This document shows positions 16,662-25,297 of a stretch of 64,000 bases of DNA, one piece after another. The DNA is from Clostridium sp. (GTDB lineage Bacteria; Bacillota; Clostridia; Lachnospirales; Lachnospiraceae): positions 45,555 to 109,554 of the forward strand of contig JAMPFU010000006.1 in the NCBI GenBank assembly GCA_023664385.1, written 5' to 3'. Each line of letters starts with the position of its first letter. Within the stretch, counting starts at the first letter, position 1. The translations under genes were made by a program, and so were the position numbers. The notes below the pieces were generated by a model, which saw only the letters and a program-made list of their open reading frames with translations, did no database searches and had not been told where the DNA came from.

Positions 16662-16691
16662 ATTATAACTACGGAAATGAAAGCCTGTCAA
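16662..16691 (-). promoter_or_regulatory. Consensus SigA promoter of the Rpn-family gene
   Basis: On the minus strand TTGACA (16686-16691), 18-bp spacer, TATAAT (16662-16667). It lies upstream of the terminator hairpin at 16576-16609. Confidence 0.7.
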
Positions 16692-16737
16692 TGTCCTTTT
16701 TGTATAGTTTAGTGTACAAATTGTACAGAAATTTACA

Positions 16738-17814
16738 CTACTCCGCCCACGCTGTATCGCCTACATAAACTGAAACCTCACCTGCATAAATATCAAAGCT
16801 GAAACAAATCATTCCTTCCTCCAATAAGGTTTGAAGCTTTTTGTCATTCTCGTAATCTATTTCTTTGGCAAATTGTTTTTCAAAGCTTGTATATGGTTTA
16901 TTCAAATCGTCCAAATGAATCAGGTTATCATAGTAAAATTCTTCTTCAGCAGTGTCGTAACCCACGTATTCAGCAGCTTTTTGTGCTGCCCTTTCCGCTT
17001 TGGAATTTAATTCTTTTATGTAGTCATCATCAAGTACAAGCTCTGCTTCTGTTTTCTTATTTTTACACTCATAAATGTAATCGTCCTGTGCAATTTGATT
17101 ATTTTTACTGTCAAACAAAAAGACATAGCAATTCCCTGCCACACTTTTCATAAAAATAAGATTATTTTCCACCGTGTAAGTTCCTGCCATTCGCATCGGT
17201 TCAGAATCTAATGTGGTTTCTTTCCCACAAATAGTCCATGTGCCATCATCTAAAATAAATGTATATGTCTCCTTATCACCATCTTCATATTCATATTCAA
17301 ACACATACTCACCCTTTAATTTTTTCCTGACGTTTGGCATAACTACAGCAGTAATTAGGGCGATAACCATAACTACCGCCAAAGCAACTAGCGCTGTCTT
17401 TCCTGTCGGGGAAAAAATCTTTTTCTCTACAATTTTTTCCCTCTCCACAACCCTGACAGGCTGCTCCTGCTTTAACGGCTGGTCAGCATGATTTGGCTCT
17501 GATTGCGAATATATAAAGCTTACCTCACATTCAGGATGTCTATGCTTGCCTTTTATATATATCCGGGCAGAATCATTAAGCCCTTTTTTCTCCACTCTTT
17601 TCTCATTATATATCAAACCATTTGTGCTTCCACAATCCTCTATGATGCACTTGTTACCGGAAATAATAAAATAACCATGCTCACGGGATGCATATTCCGC
17701 ATGTAATACAATATCACAATTCGGACTGCGTCCAAAGCTGATTTTATTTTTACCAAATGCTAAAAGGTCTATCTGATATGGAGCCTTATCTCCGTCAATT
17801 ACAGTAATATACAT
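16738..17814 (-). CDS. FHA domain protein with one membrane segment
   Basis: A 358-aa protein. The cytoplasmic FHA domain (residues ~1-100) has FGRSPNCDIVL, the SREHG phosphothreonine-binding block and the STNG turn. A KEKIVEKK linker leads to a membrane segment (~residues 143-165, ALVALAVVMVIALITAVVM) and an extracytoplasmic part of about 190 residues. That part has a lipocalin-like small domain (GTYTVENNLIFM) and an acidic tail (YDTAEEEFYYDNLIHLDD). The ATG at 17814 has AGGAGG. It is last of four tandem paralogs sharing the N-terminal pattern ITVxDGDxAPYxI. FHA domains read phosphothreonine, so it probably docks a kinase substrate and signals across the membrane. Confidence 0.85.
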   Translation of the reverse strand: MYITVIDGDKAPYQIDLLAFGKNKISFGRSPNCDIVLHAEYASREHGYFIISGNKCIIEDCGSTNGLIYNEKRVEKKGLNDSARIYIKGKHRHPECEVSFIYSQSEPNHADQPLKQEQPVRVVEREKIVEKKIFSPTGKTALVALAVVMVIALITAVVMPNVRKKLKGEYVFEYEYEDGDKETYTFILDDGTWTICGKETTLDSEPMRMAGTYTVENNLIFMKSVAGNCYVFLFDSKNNQIAQDDYIYECKNKKTEAELVLDDDYIKELNSKAERAAQKAAEYVGYDTAEEEFYYDNLIHLDDLNKPYTSFEKQFAKEIDYENDKKLQTLLEEGMICFSFDIYAGEVSVYVGDTAWAE

Positions 17815-17846
17815 TTTTTCCTCCTCTGCAAAACCCTGTTAATATA

Positions 17847-18986
17847 TTAATAGTCAAAACAAATCTCTGCATCATCGCCATCTATCAAATCCACTTCTAT
17901 ATATATCATTTCATTTTCAATTAAATACTGCAATGTTTCATCGTCCTCATAACCAATTTCCTCAACAAAGCTTTTTTCAAATTTCGTGCTCGGCTTTGTC
18001 AGTTCCTCTTTGTCAAGATATATATAGCTTTCACCGTAATAATATTCTTCCATATACTTCATTCCCACTGAATTAATACTTTTTGCAACGGCAGCATCTA
18101 ATTTGTTATTCAGTGAAATAATATAATCCTCGTCAATGGAAAAAGACAGCTTATCCTTTTTGTCGTCCTGCTCAAACATTGCTACATCCAAAGCTATCTG
18201 CTTGGAATGACCATCATACAAGCATTTTTCATAGGGAGACAAATCACTCTTATCAAGCTTATTTCCATAGTTTGATACACTTAAACTTGTAAAGGAAATA
18301 ACACCTTTATCAGCCTCATAAATTCCAACATCACATACATCAAATTTATCATTGTCCCACGCATACCACATGACATATGTCCCATTGTCAAATGTAATCT
18401 TGTATTCAATGTCCTTGTATTTCTGCCCCTCATTGTCATACATATACCCTAAATATCTTCCCTTAGGCGTATACCTAGATTTTGAAAATACCGTTCCATA
18501 CAAAACAAAAAATACTGTTAAGACGCTTAGGACAGCCATAAGGGCAACCGCCCATTTGGGAATGTACTTCCTTATTTTTTCAACCACCACAACATTTTCA
18601 ATTATCTTTTCCTGCAGTGGCTGGTTTTGTAATATACTCTTTTCCATAAAGGTAAAGCTTACACCCTTCTCCGAAGGATTTGTCTTACTTGATTGGGGTA
18701 TCATTATGGTATTCCCTGAAGTAAGCTGTTTTTTCCCAATCTTTCTATTGTCAAATACAAGTCCATTTGTACTGTTATTGTCCTCTATATAATACATTCC
18801 ATTTTCAATATAAAAGCGTCCATGCTGTCTTGAAACATTAGAAGAATTTAGCACAATATCACAATCCGGACTTCTTCCAAAGGTTATAATTCTCCTTTTG
18901 CCATCACTTCTTCCAATATCACTCAATACGACCTCAGACTTCCTCACACCATCATTTACAACAATAACACCTTTACTATTATTCAT
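17847..18986 (-). CDS. FHA domain protein with one membrane segment (paralog)
   Basis: A 379-aa protein with the same layout as its downstream neighbour: FHA domain at residues ~1-110 (FGRSPDCDIVL, SRQHGRF, NSTNGLVF), one membrane segment near residues 143-165, then an extracytoplasmic domain ending with a similar DEEYYYGESYIYLDKEELTKPSTKFEKSF pattern. That pattern shows that the outer domains are also paralogous. The N terminus has lost the canonical ITVxDGD sequence (it reads IVVNDGVRKSEVVL). The ATG at 18986 has GGAGG at 7 nt. Its role is inferred to be phosphothreonine reading at the membrane. Confidence 0.85.
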   Translation of the reverse strand: MNNSKGVIVVNDGVRKSEVVLSDIGRSDGKRRIITFGRSPDCDIVLNSSNVSRQHGRFYIENGMYYIEDNNSTNGLVFDNRKIGKKQLTSGNTIMIPQSSKTNPSEKGVSFTFMEKSILQNQPLQEKIIENVVVVEKIRKYIPKWAVALMAVLSVLTVFFVLYGTVFSKSRYTPKGRYLGYMYDNEGQKYKDIEYKITFDNGTYVMWYAWDNDKFDVCDVGIYEADKGVISFTSLSVSNYGNKLDKSDLSPYEKCLYDGHSKQIALDVAMFEQDDKKDKLSFSIDEDYIISLNNKLDAAVAKSINSVGMKYMEEYYYGESYIYLDKEELTKPSTKFEKSFVEEIGYEDDETLQYLIENEMIYIEVDLIDGDDAEICFDY

Positions 18987-19104
18987 TTATATCCTCCAAA
19001 TCTCTTGAACATCAGTCCTTATTGAATTTACCTTTGGCATAGGGACTTATCGCTCGATTTAATTTTGTTCAATTACTTATGCTATTAGGATTGTCCTTAA
19101 ATAT

Positions 19105-20046
19105 TTAATTGACAAATAAATGTTTTCTCTTATCAAAATATTGTTTATTGGCAAGCAGATAAATCAAAACAAACATTATTGCACCCACAATGTAACTATA
19201 ATCTTCTGTGGATAATTCATATTCAAAATTGTTTGCTGCAAACTGGAACGGATTATTATCTATAAGCATTAAAGGAACATCAATAACACAAACCTTAAAC
19301 AACAACAACCCATTAAATAAAACTATAGTAACAGCATACTCTCTAAAAGCATTTTTTTTATATGCCGCCATTTGCATCCTTACATAAATACACAGCACAG
19401 CACACAAAATACTCACAAATCCTTGTAAATACATATAGAATGACATTTCAGAATAAAATTCGCTGAATTTCATTCCTAATATATCATCTACATACTTAAC
19501 GCCATCTGTATCAAAATCAGCAGCACTAATATACACAACTGCAATATATAACGAAACTATAGCAAGAAAAAACAATTGTACCCATATTATAAAATTAAAC
19601 CAACCCATTTTAGGCTGTGGACCTAACAAATACATAGGTTGTGGATATGTCTGCTGTGGATACATTTGCTGTGGATATGTCTGCCATAGATATGTCTGCT
19701 GTGGATATGCGAGCATCATATTATCCTGCCTATCCAAGCGAAATCGAATTTCTACATTATTGTTATTATTATTTTTGCTACCTTGTATAACAATAACATC
19801 CCCATCCTTAAGCATATGTTTCTTGAAACGTTTACCATAAAAGCAAAGTCCGTTTGTGCTATCCAAATCTTCTACATAATATTTTCCGTTTTCAGCATAC
19901 AATACACCGTGAATTTTTGATGCATATGGAGATTGAAGCACTATGTCATTATCGCTTTGTCTCCCAAAGCTTATAACATCTTTTCCAAACCTGTCCAAAT
20001 CAACTTCATATGACGGCTTATCGCCATCTCTAACCGTAATTTTCAT
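19105..20046 (-). CDS. FHA domain protein with about four membrane segments and a YPQQ repeat linker
   Basis: A 313-aa protein. The FHA domain is at residues ~1-95 (ISFGRQSDNDIVL, SKIHG, STNGL); the usual SRxH is altered to SKIH, which may weaken phosphopeptide binding. A linker of five-residue YPQQT/M repeats follows (residues ~115-140), then about four membrane segments. The ATG at 20046 has GGAGAG. It resembles the small membrane proteins with Pro/Gln-rich tails found in Firmicutes. It follows the FHA-ABC exporter gene by 18 nt and may be its partner. Confidence 0.82.
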   Translation of the reverse strand: MKITVRDGDKPSYEVDLDRFGKDVISFGRQSDNDIVLQSPYASKIHGVLYAENGKYYVEDLDSTNGLCFYGKRFKKHMLKDGDVIVIQGSKNNNNNNVEIRFRLDRQDNMMLAYPQQTYLWQTYPQQMYPQQTYPQPMYLLGPQPKMGWFNFIIWVQLFFLAIVSLYIAVVYISAADFDTDGVKYVDDILGMKFSEFYSEMSFYMYLQGFVSILCAVLCIYVRMQMAAYKKNAFREYAVTIVLFNGLLLFKVCVIDVPLMLIDNNPFQFAANNFEYELSTEDYSYIVGAIMFVLIYLLANKQYFDKRKHLFVN

Positions 20047-20064
20047 ATAAGCTTTCTCTCCTCT

Positions 20065-22347
20065 CTACTTACTCCTTCTTATACTCCGAAGCACAATTCC
20101 CGACGCAGCCGCAAAAACGACTATAAATGCAAAAAGTATTCCCCATGCACCGAGCATATGCTGTACTGTGAAGTCAAAAAAGTCTTCCGCCTCATGCATC
20201 ATCAAGAAGCCCTCCTGCTGCATTTTAAGCTCCAAATCATTCAGATTTGCAGTAGTACCGTAGCCCTCCATGGACCATCTGCATACAGCAAAATATGATA
20301 TGATTTCAGTTGCATCTTCAAGATTAAATATAAGTCCTGAAAAAAGAATCTGCGGCATAAGCAAAATCGGTGCAACTGTCATGGCTCTGTCTGCATTTGT
20401 AAATAAGGACGATACAAATATTCCCATGGACGCCGCCGCCATGGCAGTAAGTATCGTTGTTATCAGTATTTCTATGTATGGAAATGTAAACAGTCCCTCC
20501 TCGGGCATTCCAACAAGCAGCACAAAGGTTGTCACAATAAGCAATGATTGTGCAATACAAAGTAACCCCAAAACAAACACCTTGGACAAAATATAGCTTG
20601 CAAGATTCATGCCTGTCATATATTCACGCTTTAAAATGCTGCGCTCCTTACATATTTCCTGAATAGAGCTTAATATCCCTATCCAAAAGGCGGAGCAGGA
20701 AAGCGCAAACAACAGGCTTTTTGTCATTTCATATTGGCTGTATTCCTTACCATCTGCCACAAGAGAAATCAAAAGTGCGAGCAGCGGTGCCTGAACCATT
20801 AACAGTATCATCCTCTGTCTGTCATTCATAAGTAAATTGAGATACCTCAGACAAAGCACACCAAGCTGTCTCAGCATTCCCTTTTTGCTTTTTGTAACAA
20901 TGTTCTTTTTTCTTCCTTCGCTTCCTCTTGTCCCTGCCGTTCTCCTGTAGTCATTATATTTTTTCTGCCAAAAATCGGAGTGCTTTCCTATCATATCGTA
21001 TATATTTACAACATCATCCGTTGCAAAAAAAGAAAGTGCCTCCTGATAGCTTCCACTAAAGCAAAGTCTTCCTCCCGTACCCATAAATACAATTCTGTCA
21101 TAATCATTCAGATTTAACGTGCTATGCGTGACAAGTATGACCGTCTTTCCTGATGCCGTCATACCCTTTAGGGTTCTGATAAGATTCCTTTCCGTTCCCG
21201 GATCAAGTCCTGACGATGGCTCATCCAAAAAGAAAAGATTTGGGTCAGTCAAAAGCTCGACGGCTATGCTTGCACGTTTCTTCTGCCCTCCACTCAGGCT
21301 TTTTATAAGTGCATCCCTTCTGTGGGTAAGCTCAACGGCATCTATTACCCTGCTTACAATTTGCTCAACCTCATCCTCCTCTGTATCAGCAGGAAGTCTC
21401 AGCCTAGCAGAATATTTGAGCATTGCCTCAACAGATAAGTTGTCATACACAATGTCCTGCTGTGGAACATAACCAATAATATTTTTCAGTGTGTCAAAGT
21501 TTTCATACAAATCCAGTTCATTTACAAGGACCGTTCCCGATGTAGGCGTACTATAACCGCTTATACAGTTCATAATCGTTGATTTTCCTGCACCCGAGCC
21601 TCCCACTATGGCAACCAGTTCGCCAGGATTAATTTTTAGTGACACGTTATCACATATGGTAAGTGCTTTATTTTTGCCAACCCTTTTAACAATATTACGT
21701 GCCTCCACGCTGATACCGCTTTTTGCCACACTGTATGTAATGCCATTGTTTGTATATATAATCCTGCTGTTTGCAATTAATATAACATCCTTGTCCTTCA
21801 GCTTCTGCCGTCCCCTTACCCGCTTTCCATTTACAAGCAGTCCATTTGTGCTGTTATTGTCATATATGTAATATCCTTCCGTGGTTTTGCTTATTCTTGC
21901 GTGGTGATGTGATACGCTTGCATGATTTATTCTTATATCGTTGTCAGCATCCCTGCCAATTTTTATTTCATGCTTTCCCTCAAGGGCTATCCTGCTCATG
22001 ACCTCATCATATGCTTTCCTTGAAAAGACAAGAAGAACGCCCTCATCAGCAACATTTCTGTTTGTAATGATTCTCACATAATCTCCATCATGAAGATTCT
22101 TTTTCCTTACTTTTTTCCCTGCGCATACGATGCCGTTCGTGCTGTCCATATCCTCGACTATGAGCCGATTTCCCTCCATATATATACATCCATGTACGCG
22201 GGAAACATATTCAGAATTGAGCACAATATCACAATTTTTTTGTCTGCCAAAGCTTATTACTTCTTTATTAAAGTCGTTTAACTTGATTTCATAAGGTGCA
22301 CGGTCTCCGTCAAAAACCGTTATATACATATAGTTATCAAAGGACAT
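20065..22347 (-). CDS. FHA-FHA-ABC exporter (Rv1747-like architecture)
   Basis: A 760-aa protein with four parts. FHA1 is at residues ~8-100 (FGRQKNCDIVL, SRVHG, STNGIV). FHA2 is at ~120-205 (IGRDADNDIRI, SHHHARI, STNGLLVNG). An ABC ATPase lies at ~215-440 with Walker A GGSGAGKST, signature LSGGQKK and Walker B LFFLDEPSSGLD. An ABC2-type membrane domain of about six segments spans ~505-755. This is a half-transporter of the ABCG type. The same layout is known from Mycobacterium tuberculosis Rv1747, whose FHA domains bind sites phosphorylated by kinase PknF. Three kinase genes lie in the same island, so phospho-control of export is a strong inference. The substrate is unknown. Start ATG 22347 with a GGGGAAA box. 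Confidence 0.92.
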   Translation of the reverse strand: MSFDNYMYITVFDGDRAPYEIKLNDFNKEVISFGRQKNCDIVLNSEYVSRVHGCIYMEGNRLIVEDMDSTNGIVCAGKKVRKKNLHDGDYVRIITNRNVADEGVLLVFSRKAYDEVMSRIALEGKHEIKIGRDADNDIRINHASVSHHHARISKTTEGYYIYDNNSTNGLLVNGKRVRGRQKLKDKDVILIANSRIIYTNNGITYSVAKSGISVEARNIVKRVGKNKALTICDNVSLKINPGELVAIVGGSGAGKSTIMNCISGYSTPTSGTVLVNELDLYENFDTLKNIIGYVPQQDIVYDNLSVEAMLKYSARLRLPADTEEDEVEQIVSRVIDAVELTHRRDALIKSLSGGQKKRASIAVELLTDPNLFFLDEPSSGLDPGTERNLIRTLKGMTASGKTVILVTHSTLNLNDYDRIVFMGTGGRLCFSGSYQEALSFFATDDVVNIYDMIGKHSDFWQKKYNDYRRTAGTRGSEGRKKNIVTKSKKGMLRQLGVLCLRYLNLLMNDRQRMILLMVQAPLLALLISLVADGKEYSQYEMTKSLLFALSCSAFWIGILSSIQEICKERSILKREYMTGMNLASYILSKVFVLGLLCIAQSLLIVTTFVLLVGMPEEGLFTFPYIEILITTILTAMAAASMGIFVSSLFTNADRAMTVAPILLMPQILFSGLIFNLEDATEIISYFAVCRWSMEGYGTTANLNDLELKMQQEGFLMMHEAEDFFDFTVQHMLGAWGILFAFIVVFAAASGIVLRSIRRSK

Positions 22348-22359
22348 TTTTTATTTCCC

Positions 22360-23082
22360 CTACTGTTCTTTTTCCTCAACATCTTCCCATGCAAATTTCT
22401 CACCACAGAACGGAACAAATAAAAGCTCCGTGTTTCCTATGAGCAGCTTGTCATACGCATTTAGCTTTTCCGTATTTAAAACAACCTCATCATTGACATA
22501 GAAAAGCTCCCTCGAATCTCCAGGCTGTGCAAGAAATTCCCTTTTTCTCGGCTCATATAACAATATGGCATGTTTTTCCCTCGACACGCTTTTATCTCCT
22601 GCAAGAACAACGTCCATGCTTGTGGAACGTCCGATAAAATTACGTCCCGATTTAAGCGCAAAATCTGTTCCTGCATCCTCTCCTGATATACATACAAGCC
22701 AGCCGACAACAGGCTCGGTTTTCATATCGTTGGGATAAAACCTCTGTGTGACGCTGTCATCCTCCTCAATGGGATTTATAGGAAACATATTTCCGGGAAC
22801 TGTTTTAACAAGACTTTCCACACTTGAAGGAGCCGTATAGCTTTCTGAGGCAGGAATTGTCTCAGACATCTGTCCCCATGTTCTGTCATCACCATATGAT
22901 GTATTCTCCGTAAATGCCGCAGTTGCAGGTATCGTTACACCCTGCTGTGTACCTGATTGGGTAAACTTCATGGTTGCACCCATATCATCATCCCCGCCTG
23001 CTGACATTCCCTGACAGTGCGGACAGCTTGCATACTTATCCACATCATAAAAATGTCCGTTGTCACATCTCTTTAAATTCAT
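22360..23082 (-). CDS. Zinc-ribbon FHA domain protein
   Basis: A 240-aa soluble protein. The N terminus is a small zinc-finger-like element (CDNGHFYDVDKYASCPHC, residues ~6-23). A disordered, Thr/Ser-rich region follows (residues ~30-110) with several Thr-Ile/Val-Pro sites that could be phosphorylated. The FHA domain lies at ~125-230 (FIGRSTSMDVVL, SREKHAI). In place of STNG it has RELFYVND. The C-terminal STNG-type turn is therefore degenerate. The ATG at 23082 has AGGAGG. A soluble FHA protein with a Thr-rich tail resembles GarA/OdhI-type phospho-switch proteins, which is inference. Confidence 0.8.
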   Translation of the reverse strand: MNLKRCDNGHFYDVDKYASCPHCQGMSAGGDDDMGATMKFTQSGTQQGVTIPATAAFTENTSYGDDRTWGQMSETIPASESYTAPSSVESLVKTVPGNMFPINPIEEDDSVTQRFYPNDMKTEPVVGWLVCISGEDAGTDFALKSGRNFIGRSTSMDVVLAGDKSVSREKHAILLYEPRKREFLAQPGDSRELFYVNDEVVLNTEKLNAYDKLLIGNTELLFVPFCGEKFAWEDVEEKEQ

Positions 23083-23121
23083 TATTAAATCCTCCTAGTT
23101 TTATTGATATATGATACCGCA

Positions 23122-23976
23122 CTAGTATCTGCTATACTGCATAAGCACCAGTGACGTATTATCCTGTACCTTATTTGTTCTTTTTTTCACTATATCCGTC
23201 AGTCTTTTTGCTGCCCGCTCCATATCAGGCTCCTCATACTTAATGATTTCCATAATCTCACTATCCGGCAGTCTTTTATAAAGACCATCACTGCAAAGCA
23301 GCACAATATCATTTTCCATAAGTAGAAATGGAGTTGCATTTATATCCATAAGAGAGACATTTCCCACACCAATAAAGCTTATGAGCGCTTCCGCCTGAGC
23401 CTCCTCCGCCTTATACTGCTCCTCAGTAATAATTCCTCTTTTCAGCTTATCATTGAGCTTAAGCCTATAATTATGCTCTCTGTTTACCGCCATAATCTCA
23501 TCATTTCTTATGATATATATTTTGCTGTCGCCAACAGAAAGCCAAAACATTTTATTTTTTTCTATGGCAACACAAACAACAGTTGTTCCACCACCTAATG
23601 CTTCCCCCTTATCATTTTTCAGATTGCATACAGCAGCGTCCATTTTTACCGCTTCCTTTTGGAAGAATAAAGGCATATCATCAAAGGAATCCTTTTCAAA
23701 GTAATCCTCGGCAAGTATTTTGGTTGCTGTCTGACTGGCAATTTCTCCGCCGTTCATTCCTCCCATGCCGTCACATACTATGGCTATCGCCTTTTCATTA
23801 TCAACCTGTCCAAAAACGGTGTCCTGCTGATTTTTTCTTGTTCCCAATATGCTGGATATTCCCATATTAATATGCAATCCTGCCTGTGAACCTCTTTCTA
23901 ACAGAGCATCTATATCTATATCCTCATCAAACCTTACCGTAACAATATCTCTTTGCTTTCTAGCCTCATCGTTCAT
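23122..23976 (-). CDS. PP2C-family Ser/Thr protein phosphatase
   Basis: About 284 aa with the metal-binding PP2C motifs in order: CDGMGGMNGGE (near residue 70), VGDSKIY (near 148), CSDGLY (near 228) and QDNTSLV (near 273). It should remove phosphate from Ser/Thr residues placed by the neighbouring kinases. The ATG at 23976 lies inside the end of the upstream kinase gene (11-nt overlap), so the two are translationally coupled; kinase-phosphatase pairs are classically encoded this way. An in-frame GTG at 23985 is less likely. Confidence 0.9.
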   Translation of the reverse strand: MNDEARKQRDIVTVRFDEDIDIDALLERGSQAGLHINMGISSILGTRKNQQDTVFGQVDNEKAIAIVCDGMGGMNGGEIASQTATKILAEDYFEKDSFDDMPLFFQKEAVKMDAAVCNLKNDKGEALGGGTTVVCVAIEKNKMFWLSVGDSKIYIIRNDEIMAVNREHNYRLKLNDKLKRGIITEEQYKAEEAQAEALISFIGVGNVSLMDINATPFLLMENDIVLLCSDGLYKRLPDSEIMEIIKYEEPDMERAAKRLTDIVKKRTNKVQDNTSLVLMQYSRY

Positions 23977-25291
23977 AAATAACACCTACCTTCAACATAC
24001 ATCTGTTTCCTCCAAGGAGAATCCTGCTTCCAACCGGCACCTGATAAATATTGTCCTTCACAAGCTTTTTCCCCTCCACATATGTTCCGTTCGTGGAGTG
24101 ATCTACCATATAAAACACATTTTCCATCGAATCAAAAAATATTTCACAATGACTTTTACTGATATACAAGTCCTCCTTAATGACAATGTGTGCCATAGTC
24201 TCATTTCTTCCTATTATCACTTTGGTATTTACCGGCAGCTTGTACTTCATGCCTGCCTGTCTGCCACTTAATACATCTATTACCGGAATCGGCGTCTTAG
24301 CTGCCTTTATCTGTACTGTCGTACTTGTCATGGTAGTTTGCAGCCAAGCTTTTCCCTTGTCATCCGCAGATGGCATATTTCCATGAGATATATTTCTTTC
24401 ATCAGGCTTTCTTCCCTTATAATTAAGCCGCAAATCGTTTAAAAATTCCTGTATTGTCTGCGTTCTCTCCCGATACCTTAAAGTAAGCGCCTTGTCAACG
24501 GCAGCAGATATGTATTCAGGATAACCAAACTGCTTTAATGTTGCATACCTTACACCCTTTACCCGATCCATTGCATCAGGCAGTTTTTTACCTGTAAGGA
24601 TAAAATACATTGTGCATGCAAGTGAATATACATCCGTAAATGTACCCTGTGGTCCACTTGTTGAATACTGTTCCAGTGGCGCAAAGCCCGGTTTTAGCAC
24701 CACGGAAAGTCTATCCCCATCTGCACGCACGATATTCTTTGCATTTCCGAAATCTATAAGCTTTACAGTTCCCTGATAAGTAATGAATATATTATCCGGA
24801 CTAATATCTCTATGAAATATATTCATACGGTGAACCTGTACCAATACGGATCCAACATCAGACACAATATCGGCAACAGCCTCCCACGGCAGCGAACCGC
24901 CCTTTGCCTTTGCCAACTGTCCAAGATTTATGCCCTCAAGATATTCCATGACAAAATAACAGGTGCCGTTTTCCTGAAAAAAATCATACACATTTACAAC
25001 TGCCTTAACATTACCCAGCCGCTGTAATATTTCCGCTTCCTCAAGGAAACGCTCTTTTCCATGCTCAAAAACCTTTTGCTTATCAGGCGACAGGGAGGAA
25101 ACGCTTATGCCGTCCGCAAGCCTTGTAACTACACCCCTTGGAAACAGCTCCTTTATAGCACAATTTTTCTGATTATAATTGTCATACGCCTTATATGTAA
25201 TGCCAAAGCCTCCTGACCCTATTATTTTCTTGATTATGTATCTGCCCTCAAGGCATACATTTTCCTGCAATTCCAAAGTCATTTCTGCCAT
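23966..25291 (-). CDS. Ser/Thr protein kinase with C-terminal FHA domain
   Basis: A 441-aa cytoplasmic protein. The kinase domain spans residues ~15-280 with G-loop IGSGGFGITY, CAIKE (ATP-binding Lys), FHRDISPDN (catalytic loop) and LIDFGNAK (DFG). All residues needed for activity are present. The HRDISPDN variant is typical of this subfamily. The FHA domain is at ~345-435 (IIGRNETMAHIVI, SKSHCEI, STNGTYV). There is no membrane segment, in contrast to the two other active kinases. It overlaps the PP2C gene downstream and lies 6 nt from the vWA-FHA gene upstream. It probably binds its own phosphorylated substrates through FHA. Confidence 0.92.
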   Translation of the reverse strand: MAEMTLELQENVCLEGRYIIKKIIGSGGFGITYKAYDNYNQKNCAIKELFPRGVVTRLADGISVSSLSPDKQKVFEHGKERFLEEAEILQRLGNVKAVVNVYDFFQENGTCYFVMEYLEGINLGQLAKAKGGSLPWEAVADIVSDVGSVLVQVHRMNIFHRDISPDNIFITYQGTVKLIDFGNAKNIVRADGDRLSVVLKPGFAPLEQYSTSGPQGTFTDVYSLACTMYFILTGKKLPDAMDRVKGVRYATLKQFGYPEYISAAVDKALTLRYRERTQTIQEFLNDLRLNYKGRKPDERNISHGNMPSADDKGKAWLQTTMTSTTVQIKAAKTPIPVIDVLSGRQAGMKYKLPVNTKVIIGRNETMAHIVIKEDLYISKSHCEIFFDSMENVFYMVDHSTNGTYVEGKKLVKDNIYQVPVGSRILLGGNRCMLKVGVIYER

Positions 25292-25297
25292 CGTAAG

